Notes under the pieces: model-generated
The model's database searches: none
Seen by the model: the letters and a program-made list of their open reading frames with translations, nothing else
What the model was told of the DNA's origin: nothing
Made by a program: the position numbers and the translations under genes
From: Anarhynchus alexandrinus
Lineage: Eukaryota > Chordata > Aves > Charadriiformes > Charadriidae
Assembly (NCBI GenBank): GCA_008711295.1
Contig: VUYV01000020.1
Span: forward strand, 1,441,938-1,505,937
DNA: 64,000 nt
Direction: 5' to 3'
Part shown: positions 45,305-56,057 of the stretch, piece after piece
Layout of the letters: every line of letters starts with the position of its first letter
How positions within the stretch are numbered: the first letter of the stretch is position 1

Positions 45305-47974
45305 CTGTGTAAGAAACAAGAGAATTAGGACCTCTGGAGAATGGACAGAATTTGTTTTGCTTCCTTTCCCTTATGTGAGTCACACAGTAGAGCCTCATCA
45401 CCTCTTCCAAAGCTGCAATCCACAGCACACAGAGTGGTAACAGCATCTGCAGCATGCTACAAAGCAGATCAACAACCCCTGCCTGAATTCAGCAGACAAT
45501 ATAATTTAGATGCGTACACTACAAAGCTGAACTCGGTATCACTGCACTGCAGTTTCCTGCACACAGAGGTAAGGGCCCTTCTGTGTGCACTGTGAATGAA
45601 CCATGTAACAAGCGGGTTTGAGAATTTTGGATGTGAACCAATTTAGAGGCCGCAGTGACCAGTAAAAGCTACCTCAGTTACTTGTAAAAGCTACCAATGT
45701 TACCTACAAAACCAAGCAAAAAGCCAGAGGTACTCTGCAGACTGGTATCAGAGCTTCAAGAAACAGTTTGGCCAAAGGGGCAAAGCAAAACACCCCTGGT
45801 GAGGGCACGCTCCCTCTCAGCATACACAAAGGTGTGCAGCAGCCCGTGTTTAGAGACCAGAATCACGCCTCTGCCAATCTCGCCCTGATGGGGCTGCCCA
45901 GATGAAACAGTTCCCTGTAACTTTATGGTGCTCGCTCAACCCAAACCAAAACACCACTCCAACTGCAGCAGAGCTGGGTTGCAAGGTTAACCTCTGTGTT
46001 TACCACACCCTCTTCTCTGACTGCATCTCCGGCGGTTCCCTAACCTCATTCTGTCAGACCGATGGGGACCAGCTTGCACACACAATCGCAAAGGCGTATC
46101 TGAACCCAGATCATTTTGCCAGACATCAGTTAGGGAGTGATGACCCAGGCAGCTACGCTGGCACATCCAAGCAAAGGGAGAAAACAACACAGACCTAGAG
46201 TCAGTCCTCTTTCAGGCCAGCTTCAGTAGAGCTAAGACCTTCCATCTGACTGCAACTACCACTGCGTGACCCTGCTTGCTTAGACCTTGGCAGCGGAACC
46301 AACACATACACCGCTTCTCTCCTATCTAAAGTAAACATTAAAAATACATTGACATCTTATCTTCCCTTTGCCAGCTCTAATGAGCTTAGGGCCAAATCAT
46401 AGCAGTACATTGTAAAGCCATTTTCTTAACTTTTCTTTTAAAAACCAAGCTGACCTAACTTCTCTAGGGAGAAAAAAATACCCACAGAGCCTTCCAATAG
46501 ACAATGCCACAGCTGTGCTTATTACAATCAAGTAAAGCCCAGGCTAAATCTTCACTCTTTGTTTTTATTTTTGCCCAGTGTGTTTGCTTACTTGGGGATG
46601 TATGTAATTTTTAGGGTTTGCGGTTGCACTACAGAGCAAGTGTTACCTGACAGCAAGATGAGAACCACTGGAGATGTGCACCACAGCAATTCTGTAGCAG
46701 CACTCCCTGAGCAAAGCAGGTGATACGTGCCAAACCGTTTTGCCTCTCACACAGGCAGGTTTGGAAGATATCAGCAACAGCCAAAGCTTACACTGATTTG
46801 CTAAACAAAGCCGCTTTTCAGTGGGGTAGATCTCCAAGTGAGTTCAGAGCTTCTCTTCAGAGCTTATCTGCACTGTCCCCCCTCTGAAATGAGATTCCAA
46901 GAAGGCTGTGTTTTTGCCACAGCTCCTTACCTAGCTGTGTGATCCTAATGAAAACAAGGCCCTACAGTATTTACAGTGCTGCTGGCAATCAAGGTCCAAT
47001 TACCCAGGCCTTGCTGCTGCTAGGGTTTCTAAGCAAGTTCAGCTACGTTGCCTTGCTGTAAGCCCACACTCTGAGTTGGCAGGTAGGACAGCCTGTGTCC
47101 CGTTCTGCACTTTGGTGTACTGTTTCCCTGTGTGAAACTCAAACCCAGCAGGTAATACTGCTGCTACTTCCTCCAGAATCACACCGAGGTTTTGGATCCC
47201 TCTAGAAAACCCAAACAAGCAGCAGCGAGTCGGCCTCTCTGGTGTCTTTCATGGATGCTTCCCAGGAAATCTGGCTCTCTTCCCCTAGCAGGCATGGTGG
47301 CCTTCATGGCAGGAGAGGATGGGCCTGCTAATCCTCACCACTACATAAGACCGATAGGAGAGGTCTGCTGGCTCATGGCAGGGCAGGCACAGGCGCACGC
47401 TCTGCCCGCTGTCAGAGGGACAGCAACGTCAGGACCAGCACAGCTAGATGTGCACAAGGCCGCATGTCAGAGTCCTAAAGCGCTGCCTAAACTCTGAACT
47501 CACTCCCCGCTCCTGGGAGGAGTCACCGTTTCTGCCCTCTGGCAGCAGTGAAGGTTTGAAGTTACAAAACTACCAGCAGAAGCATCAACAGCGTTAAGTG
47601 TCCAAGGACTGTTTATTTTTCCAGATGAGTCAGTACCCCCTTCTTTGCTAAGAATTATTCCTCAGCACATTAAGATGTGTCATGAGCTAAGAAACTTCGT
47701 ATGATTGATTATTTGGTATGAAGCATCCTGTTAGGAACTGAGTAAACAGAGGGGGGATGCTTCCAATTACCAGGAAGATTCAGGGTGGAGAGAAGAGAAG
47801 AATGCACCGGTGGCATGGAGCACAGCATGCAAGGGTGCAAGTGGGTTCATGAAGAGTGAATCACATTTTCAGCTATCATAACATGTCAGTTTCCCTTCTA
47901 GAAATGAGTAGCCAATAGTTTGGGTCTGTCTCCAGGCGCTCCTCAACCAGACCCAGTCTTGACTTGCTCCCTCT

Positions 47975-48045
47975 GCAGCTGTGAACAGAGTGCTTGATCT
48001 CCTCCGCCCTCAGTTTCCCTCTCTGTGGAGCAGCTAATTACTAAT
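47975..48045 (+). mobile_element. Possible MIR-like SINE fragment
   Basis: The order 'gcagctgtgaacagagtgct' then TGATCTCCTCCGCC and CTCAGTTTCCCTCTCTGTGGAGC resembles the MIR core and its 3' CTCAGTTTCC part. It is short and diverged, so the call is weak. Confidence 0.4.
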
Positions 48046-48483
48046 CTAAACTCCAAAGGCCACTCACTCTGACATGCTGGGTGCCGCCACACAAATGCTC
48101 CGAGTCGGTGCCAAAGTTGAAGAGCCGCTATAAAGCGATGACAGCCATCGGCCCCGGCGCAGCCAGCACCTCTCTCCTTCCCAGCGCTGATGTTGCCTCA
48201 CACCTGCAGGCCTTAAAAAAGCTCAGAGGAGGCAAGCACGGGGATCGCACATGACCCGACTTTGCATCTGAAGGTGGCTCCCCCAGGGTTGCCTCTGATC
48301 AGGTTTCAGTGCTTGGAGAAGAGTATGCCCATAACCCTAAAGCACAGGAAAATTTGGAGGAATTCCCAGGAGTCTGCTGTCAGTATGGCCCAGCTGATAC
48401 AGGAGTGCACCCTACAATACCCTGGATGGGCAAAACACCAATGCTGCTTAGTACTTAGTCACTAATACACTCCTGACCAAGGA

Positions 48484-48580
48484 ATTATCTTGGAAGGGAC
48501 TTTTGGAGGTCATCTAGTCCAATCTCCTGCTCAAGCAGGATTAATTTCCAAGTTGTTCATGCTAGGCAAGAGCAGTATTT
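48484..48580 (-). mobile_element. Old CR1 LINE tail fragment
   Basis: On the plus strand it reads TTGGAAGGGACTTTTGGAGG then TCATCTAGTCCAATCTCCTGCTCAAGCAGG. This is the inverse of a CR1 3' end. After about 60 bases it loses similarity. Confidence 0.8.
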
Positions 48581-50719
48581 AAACAGACACTATTCTAAAA
48601 TGAAGGGCCCAACACAAAGTCAACTATTGATACAGCGCAGGCCACACATAGCTGTACCAAAGCAGTGATAAGGAACCATGCAGAGCAACCTCTCTCCCAG
48701 CTCCTACCCTGCTGCCTCTAAATTCTAGCAGTGGCTCTATCTCATGGTAAGAGAGACTAATTTCTTAAAACCAGAATCATAGAGACATTTTGCTTCTCTC
48801 TACTCCACATATCAGATAAAAATTAGCACAGACCTCAGACTGACTTCAGAGTAAGATTCAGAAAGGGTAAAGGAGTCTGTTAATCAAATATTCACAAAAA
48901 TGACCCAATTTCTACTTCACTGAGTAAGTCTGAGCACGCAATAACATGCTGCAGCAAACACTCCCTTCTCGAGGGCCCTTCAGCCATACCCCACTCAATG
49001 CAACAGATCGACATCAAATTCCAGCACCGCACAACAAAGGAACTCTTCACCAGTTATAAACCTCTGGAAGTTATTTACCCACTGCACCATTTTCAAGTGC
49101 CATACTAAAGCTACCACCTTCACCATTTCCCCTTGAGATTAAATAACTAACTTATATTTACTGCAATCTTGAGTGGTTTTTGAAGGAGTTCTAGAAAATT
49201 TCATGCCAGCTAACAGAAGCAGGCCACATACAATATTTTTGTCAAACGCATGCAAACACGCAAGTAGACCACCTCAAGGAGCTGATACAAAGCAAGGACA
49301 TCTTCCAGATAAGGAGGACAGGATTACATACTCACTTCAAACCAACATCAGGGCACACAGTACCAAGAAAGCCCTGTGTCCCCCCAACACACGTTGCCGT
49401 GACCTCCCTTGTGCTGGCTCTAGTATTCATGTAAATCAGTCACAGTTTTCGGCTACATCAGTTCCCTGATCCAACTCATCCCGTGGCCGCATGAATCCTG
49501 GTGCGACGGAATGTGGCAAAGCACAAGACTGGGACTTCTCCTTCACTGCCAACCCAGACTTATATTGTGACAGTATCTCTGGAGAAACACCGAGAGATTT
49601 GAACAGGAAAAGGTTCTCTTTTGTTTCAGCAAAAATACAGCTTCACAAGAATGATCTGTATGAATGTGCACTATTAACACAGCCATGGGAGCACTAAAAA
49701 GGTCTGCAACTGAACACTCAAGAGGCCAGTGCAATGGCTCTGACCAAATTTTTATCAGTGGTGTATACCCTAAAAACCAGTCAAGATGCTGTTCTTAACC
49801 TGCCTGCATCCTAGAGTAAACATACTTTTAAATAGTGCTGTTACCTAGCAATCCAGTATTACTTTCCTTTTAATCACAAGTTTTGGAAATGACACCTACT
49901 CCCTACATTCCCAAGATCTGTAGTTCCACAATCATGCAGCTATTTCTTTTCCTTCTTTCTGCTAGTAACTCATCCAAACAAACAGGCCCCAGGGAAAACC
50001 AATGGATGTTGCAAAGCAAATGCTGAAGCCTACTACCCAAAGTCTGCTGTCAAACATACAAAATAAAACGGGGAAAAATATTCTTCACTTTAATAGTAGT
50101 AACCTGATCTGCACAGTCAAACAGCTGGGGCCAACATCCCCTTTATTCTTCTAAGAGACCAAAATAGACATGCTCCAGGCACCACAAAGATTTGAACTGC
50201 ATCTGTCATCCATCATTAAAACACAGGAAATAAATGCAAGACAATACGCGCGATGCAAATACCTAAACCCCTACTCTGCTGCTGCAGGTTTATTTATAGA
50301 CCGTCTGCCAGGGTGAGCTACAAGAGCCAACTGTGAACTACGGGACTCAATCCATTCACAGCTCTCCTCATAAAGGAAACGATGTGATTAAGGGCTTGTG
50401 TGTGTTAAAAATACACAAGTTATTCATTACCAAGACATAATTGGTTTTACATTAATGACAGCCAGAAAGGCCAGGATTCACAAAGAGGAATTAAGTCTTT
50501 TCCAATTCCATTTATGAATAGGATTAGCTATCAAACAGGATATTTATTGATCCAAGTTACCGACAGAAACACATTACAGGTGCATCTGTTAACAATTTTG
50601 AAGCAAAACACGCTAACCTCATTTTCCAGATCACAATCAGGAAAGGCAGATAAAAAAAAGAGTTGAATACCTTTAATAGAAAACTTACTTCTGATATTTT
50701 AAGTTTCCAGAAGTCCCAA

Positions 50720-50890
50720 TGCTAAGGTACTTATAGCCCTTATTGTTCAAGTATCTGAGCACCTTAAGCCATTCTATATATTCACAGCACCGTACTAAAA
50801 TAGGAAGAGATTGTTTCCCAGTGCACCAGCAGGAAAGCTACAGAGAGGACAACTTCCTGTGCGAAGTCAAAGGAGAGGAGCGGTAAAGCA
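50720..50890 (+). mobile_element. Possible ancient amniote interspersed repeat
   Basis: The motif AAGTATCTGAGCACCTTAAG (50749-50768) is followed at matching distances by ATATTCACAGCACC, GTTTCCCAGTGC, AAGCTACAGAGAGGACAACTT and GCGAAGTCAAAGG. The order resembles an old SINE-like repeat known from several amniotes, in which AGTATCTGAGCACC is followed by a 'TCACAACACC..ACAGAGAG..ACTT' pattern. Family name not assigned, and the match is from memory. Confidence 0.4.
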
Positions 50891-52704
50891 GGTACCTAAC
50901 CCCAGAAGCTCTGCTTTGGTATGGTCTGTGGGGCTGGAGTTGAAGCCCAGCGAGCTCCTTCCCTGTCTCTGCCTTCTGGAACTACATGTCAATTCAGACA
51001 ACTGCCCACGCTCCCATAACTTAACACTGCTATCACCTCTAAAATGTATCTTTACTATTTCTAAAAGTATTGAGGTCTCAGGAGCAGGACGATAGGTGGC
51101 AACCCACAAGACCAGATTCTGTTCCCAGCCCTGACCTGGTCGCAACCAGCAAGGTGCAATCACAAACCAGATAGCAGTAACTGCACTGGGGAGGAGAGGG
51201 GGGGGAGCTGCAGCAGGGAGAAGGACACAAACAAGAAGGAAGAGAAGGTGGAGAGCTGTGGTTCAACCACAAAAAAAAAAAAAAGTCAGGAACCGCTGAC
51301 CTAGGCTAGTTGTCTACAGAACAAAGAACGATAGTGGCTCCAGGCCTTCCTGATAAAGCTACACCAGAAAAGGATGCCTAATACAGACAGAATTCAGGCT
51401 TAGGAGAAACTTAACCTGGAGACAAAGGCATATTCATGCCACAAGGCAGCACAGAGCTACCTGCAGCTTTGCTGGAATAAGCCTCACTTCTCACTCAAAA
51501 CTCTCCCTTTACTCAGTTTCTCTCCTTCCAAACAAGACCCTCCCGGGTAAGCTTGGAGAACTTTCAAACCAGGCAAGTGAATGCAGCTCAGATGAACATC
51601 TGTGTCCTGGTTTTACAAGGGCTGGTTGCCTGCTTTTCCTAGGAGTAACTCTTTCACGCTCAAAGAAACCTGTCACGCAGTCTTCTTCCCCAAATTGCCT
51701 CCCCTTACTCACCGGACCTCCAAAGGAGTTTTTTTGAGAATAACCAGCAAAGCACAGACTGGCGCCCACACTTCCTGAGTCCCCATGACACACACAAGTA
51801 AATGCCATGCTTGTCAGGACACAGGAATCTTGGTCCAACTTTGCTGCATGACTACTCATACCCACACAAGCCTAATCGTGGCAGCACAGCCCCACGTGAA
51901 TTCTGAAGCAAAGAAATGCTCTGAAGGACACATGTGCAAGAGTATCAGAATAGACTCCCTGTTTTCCTCCTCCTCCAGGCCGGATTGCGAGGGCATGGGC
52001 TGAAGCACAGCGGGAGCAGGGGGTGCTGTCTGTCGGAGAGGCGAGATGCTGCCGGTCTCCCCGCCTGCAGTGCCCTGTGTACAGGCAACACAAAGGCTCC
52101 AGGCTCTGCACAGCCCAGGCTCTGTCTCCCAGCTGCAAGAGGTCACAACCATCTGCCCTGCTGCGTGCCACTCCAACTCGCCCCCCTGCCATCTCCGGGG
52201 CCAGCCTTTCTCAGTCTTTTTAGAGCAGCCACCCATGCTCAGCGTTTAGGCATTTCAGGCCCTGCACACAGAGCATCAGCGACACCTGCAAACGCCTCCC
52301 TATAAGAGACGGGCAGCAGGGCCGGTACCCGGGATAAGGGAGGACCCAGACAGCCCAGGCGCCGCAGGCCCCACAGGCTGCTCGCACATGCCCCACGGCC
52401 CCGCTCCCACCCCGCCCCGAGCGGCTCGGCCACGCGAGGGCCCGGCACCGGTTCACGGGGGAAAGCCAGCAACCCGGGGAGCGGCCCAGTCGGGCCCGGC
52501 AGCGGGGCAAGGCCGCCCGCAGGCCACCAGGCCCACTAGGCCGCGGCCGGCCCCTCCCGGCGGGCCCAAGGCCCCGCCACGGCCCAGTCGCCGCGGCTCA
52601 GGGGCGGGGCCGCCCGCTGCCGCACGGCTGTCCCCACTCCGGTCCCGGGGCCCACCTTTGGTCCCCCCCGCACGGCGCACAGACCCCGATCCCCCCATCC
52701 GTAT

Positions 52705-52929
52705 NNNNNNNNNNNNNNNNNNNNNNNNNNNNNNNNNNNNNNNNNNNNNNNNNNNNNNNNNNNNNNNNNNNNNNNNNNNNNNNNNNNNNNNNNNNNNNNN
52801 NNNNNNNNNNNNNNNNNNNNNNNNNNNNNNNNNNNNNNNNNNNNNNNNNNNNNNNNNNNNNNNNNNNNNNNNNNNNNNNNNNNNNNNNNNNNNNNNNNNN
52901 NNNNNNNNNNNNNNNNNNNNNNNNNNNNN
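52705..52929. other. Assembly gap (225 undetermined bases) inside the promoter CpG island
   Basis: A run of N between CCCCCATCCGTAT and GGGGGGCGCAACGG. The gap probably hides part of the MRPL14 first exon or the core promoter. Its true length is unknown. Confidence 1.
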
Positions 52930-53037
52930 GGGGGGCGCAACGGCCGCGCCTCAGGCCCTGCCGAGGGCGGAGCGGGCCGGACCGGGCGTTGCGCGGAGCC
53001 CCGCAGCGGGGCCGGCCTGGGGCGGGGGGCGCCGGCT

Positions 53038-53046
53038 GCCATCTTG
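53038..53046 (-). promoter_or_regulatory. YY1-type site (CAAGATGGC on the minus strand)
   Basis: GCCATCTTG on the plus strand reads CAAGATGGC on the minus strand, a core YY1 motif that in many housekeeping promoters lies just downstream of the start site. Its orientation would suit the MRPL14 direction, suggesting that MRPL14 transcription may begin near 53.05 kb. This is inference from motif orientation only. Confidence 0.45.
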
Positions 53047-53049
53047 GGG

Positions 53050-53208
53050 CGGAGCGGGGCGGGGGGCGCGCCCGGGTGCGTCCTCCCGTGTCCCCGTCCC
53101 GTTCCCCACCCCCCGGGGCCCGCCGGGGTGGCTCGGGGCTCCGAAGGCTTCTCGCCCGCCTCCCTGGCGGCCGTCCTTTGCCGCCTCCCGGTGCGCCGTC
53201 CCTCGGCG
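53050..53208 (+). other. TMEM63B: Candidate non-coding first exon of TMEM63B
   Basis: No TMEM63B protein sequence is visible here. The call rests on synteny (TMEM63B is divergent to MRPL14 in human), on the CpG island, and on a plausible plus-strand donor CGGCG|GTGAGG (GT at 53209-53210). In human the TMEM63B first exon is non-coding, so the lack of an open frame with a known protein is expected. TMEM63B is a multi-pass OSCA/TMEM63 mechanosensitive cation channel. The exon limits are guesses, and another donor further downstream could be used. Confidence 0.35.
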
Positions 53209-53833
53209 GTGAGGTGGTTTGGGCACCCGCCTGGGTCGCCGGATCCGTTTCTACCGGATTAGGACCGGCTGCCGTCTCACCTGCCAGCGCCGCCGGAGGT
53301 GCCGAGGCCTCGTTTTGTGGGTGTGGGGTGCCGGGAGAGCCGCCCCCCCTCCTCCGTTCCCCTCTCCTCCGGGGGCAGCCGGGAGGCCGGAGGGGTGTTT
53401 CGGGGCTGGGAACAGCGGGCGGATTTGCGATGCCGCCCTGGCTCTCGGTACCCTGGAGAACTTAGCATTAGATAGGGGTTGTGTCTGCGGTCAGGCAGCC
53501 AAGCGGTCCCTTTCTGCTCTTGCCGCGGTCGCCAGCCCCTCCAATTCAGCAAACCGTGGTTATTCCTTCCTCCTGTCCTGGAGTGCGCCCTGGATGTCTG
53601 GATGTAGCTACCTGCTGGAGGCATCACGCCAAAAATCTGTGACGTGGCTGCAGCCAGCCTGGTGCCCGTAGCAGGTTTGATAGCTCTCAGCTGGATGGAG
53701 ACCAGGTGTTTAGGGAATTTGGGATTCTGGGCACCTCCCTCCCTCGCCCTTCCCTCAACAGCAGGAGCTGGAAACAAAAGGCTGATCAGTGCACGCTCAG
53801 GGTGAGCTAATTTAGTTGTGCACAGTCCACGAG

Positions 53834-53847
53834 CCCCCCCCCCCCCC
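53834..53847. repeat. Poly(C) run, 14 bases
   Basis: An uninterrupted C mononucleotide run. Its length may be an assembly or sequencing estimate. Confidence 0.9.
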
Positions 53848-54365
53848 ATCCCCCATATTTGTCTGTTACTGTGGAAGTGTCCTGCTCCATCGTGTCATCC
53901 CCTGGAGTAAGCACTCATGGAAAGCCACGGGCTGCACAGGAAGAGCATCCCATTAGCAGCCACTGAAGGGTTGCGTGGCACAGGTGCCTCTTGGGGATGG
54001 TCCTGCAGATGCCCCACCCGGGCATGGGACAAAGACTTTGCACGTGCGCTGCGGGGACTGGTACCCTTCCCCTCCGAACACCTGTGCTGTACGGTCCCTA
54101 ATAGCCTTTTATTTTCTTAATGCTTCAGAGAAAGCAGAAAGCCAACCACTCAGCTTGTAACCGGCTCCAGGAGGACTCCGTAGAAACCAGAAATAGCAAA
54201 GCATTAAAGACGTTGCTTCTAATGACTGCAATTAGCTGGTGTCTACCTAGGAAAGGCCTTGTTCATCTCGAGCCATTTAGTGATAGGAATATGCTGTCTT
54301 TAGAGGGAGAAAAGTCCTTTGTGCAGTCTTCACCTGGATAGCATAGGAGCAAGATAAACATGAAA

Positions 54366-54421
54366 GAAGATGCCTTTGAGGGGGTTGGGAAGGAAGATGC
54401 CTTTGGGGGGGGGGTGGGAAG
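54366..54421 (+). repeat. Imperfect tandem duplication, two units of 27-29 bases
   Basis: Unit one (54366-54392) and unit two (54393-54421) both begin GAAGATGCCTTTG, continue in a G-run and end TGGGAAG. They differ mainly in the length of the G-run. Confidence 0.85.
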
Positions 54422-56023
54422 AGACTCTGGTTTGGCTCACGAGTGTGTTTTGTTGCACTGAGTTTGCTCTATTTTTGTCTGTTCCTGTCTTCGGTAACCT
54501 TGGAAGGAACTGAAGCTACTGTATTTTCTGAGGGTGTCGGTTTTCTTGTCAAGAAGGCATTGCCCTGAGGCTTTGCAAATGCTCCGTTTTTTCCCCCTTT
54601 GACCAGAGCATGGTGCAACTGTCCCGAAATGTCCTGAATTGGGCCAAAAAAAAAGGAAAATATTGAGTGTTTTGCTTCTTGTTTGTTTGTTGGGTTTTTT
54701 TCCTTCTGGGCTTTTAAAATATCCTTGGTCATATTTTTTAGCTTCCTTCAGCAATAAAATGGGCTAGGAACTTGCTGGGGGGGAAGTTGACAAATTTTTA
54801 TGCGAAAAAATAAAATAGCCTCGTGAAATCACTTCATGCTGGGAACTAGGGCTTTGAGAAAATCCCAGGTAGGGTGAGATGTGCAATTAAAGCCTGAGAG
54901 CTGGCAGTGCTGAGGGCCTGCTTTTTGTCCTTGGCTAATTATGCTTTCCTTGAGCTCAGGGCAGCTGGAGTGCCTTGGGTCACGGGGAGCCCCGCAGTGT
55001 CCTGCTGGTGGCTCCTCTGCCCCATCCATACCGAGGTGCGACCCCAGCCCGTGTCCTATCTTGTAAGTGCCTCATCTCCATCCTTGTGGGCAGGGTGACG
55101 CTGTATACTGGGGACCAGCGGGCTCCGTGGGCGGCACCTCCCGCTCTCAGGAAAGACAGCTGGGACCTGTGCCGTCTGACGTGAAGCCTGCGCAGCCGTG
55201 GGGTGCCTGCTTTGTGCCGGAGGAGGCCCTGGGCGTAGGATACTCCCTGCTCGCTCGCTGTTAATAGCAGACGGTGCTGGTTATGGACCCTGTGGCTGAT
55301 TTGCATATCAAAGCATCTTGAGAGCTCCGCAGTGGGTTAACGGGAGGCAAGGATGATAGGGCTTGCTGGAGGCTGGGGCCAGATCTTCCCCGGGGCTTTT
55401 CGTGGTGCAGAGATGAGACAAGATGATGGGGATGTTTGGAAAATGGAGATTGTCTCCATGTCCTTGAATGACAGCACCGTTAAGGCTTTTTTAATCTAGC
55501 AGCTGCTATCCAAGGGGGTGGGAACCAAGGAGAAGGGGGAGCAATCCTTGGTGGGAGTACCTCGGGCTGTGCCTGCCTTACCTCCTTCCTGCCAGCGAGA
55601 GCTTGCCCAGCAGCCCCCCGCTGCCCTCCGGCAGCCTTCCCCCTGGCTGGTGGCTCCTGCGGCAAGCAGACGGTGTGCCAGCCCGCTGCCTGTTCTCCAT
55701 GCTGGCTCTCGCAGAAGGAGCCTGAAGCAAAGGGGCAGGTTTGCTACCGCCTGAACTGGCTCTGCAGGGTCCCGGGTCTTGCCTGATGGCTCAGGAGGCA
55801 TTGTGATGGGGGGGGGGGAAGCAGCAGAGCCTTGAATCTCATTGTGGCCTCTGGGATGCTGCATGATTCAGAGGAAGGTTCACTTATGTCTGGTCTCAGC
55901 AGAGCTGTCTCCTGCCCCTCCTGGCTCCCCAGAGCCCATCTCTGGGCTGAGCGGGTGGGAAGCGATCACCTTTCTGTAGGCCTGCCTGCTTTCACCTGTG
56001 ACAGCTACAAGCACTGCAGAGAG

Positions 56024-56057
56024 TCTTTTCTTTTTAGTTTTTTCTTTTTTTTCTTTG
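56024..56057. repeat. T-rich run
   Basis: T-runs interrupted by single C or AG. It is low-complexity DNA. Confidence 0.85.

Larger units (their letters stand above)
45305..52655 (-). other. MRPL14: MRPL14 first intron (about 7 kb, upstream boundary not fixed)
   Basis: The minus-strand intron runs between the coding start exon and the non-coding first exon in or near the CpG island. It contains a MIR-like fragment (47.98-48.05 kb), an old CR1 tail (48.48-48.58 kb) and an ancient repeat (50.72-50.89 kb). No other exon was recognised. The donor of exon 1 was not settled. CAAAG|GTGGGC at 52655-52654 is the best candidate inside the island, and a stronger donor CCG|GTGAGTAAG lies at 51712-51711 in less CpG-rich DNA. 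Confidence 0.55.
52300..53480. promoter_or_regulatory. CpG island, presumed bidirectional promoter of MRPL14 (-) and TMEM63B (+)
   Basis: This is the strongest CpG island in the window, with GC boxes on both strands (GGGGCGGGG-type at 52.41-52.42, GGGGCGGAGCGGGGCGGGG at 53.045-53.063 kb) and no TATA box. It is interrupted by the gap at 52705-52929. It lies upstream of MRPL14 on the minus strand. In human, MRPL14 and TMEM63B are divergent neighbours sharing such a region, so a shared promoter is inferred. Transcription start sites cannot be fixed from sequence. Confidence 0.75.

Noticed and set aside
50440..50500. Possible old repeat around 'ccaggattcacaaagaggaa'
   Set aside because: It resembles a reptile repeat phrase but is too short to support a call.
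52388..53212. 274-codon plus-strand open frame over the promoter island
   Set aside because: It crosses the 225-base gap and is Pro/Arg/Gly/Ala-rich CpG-island translation.
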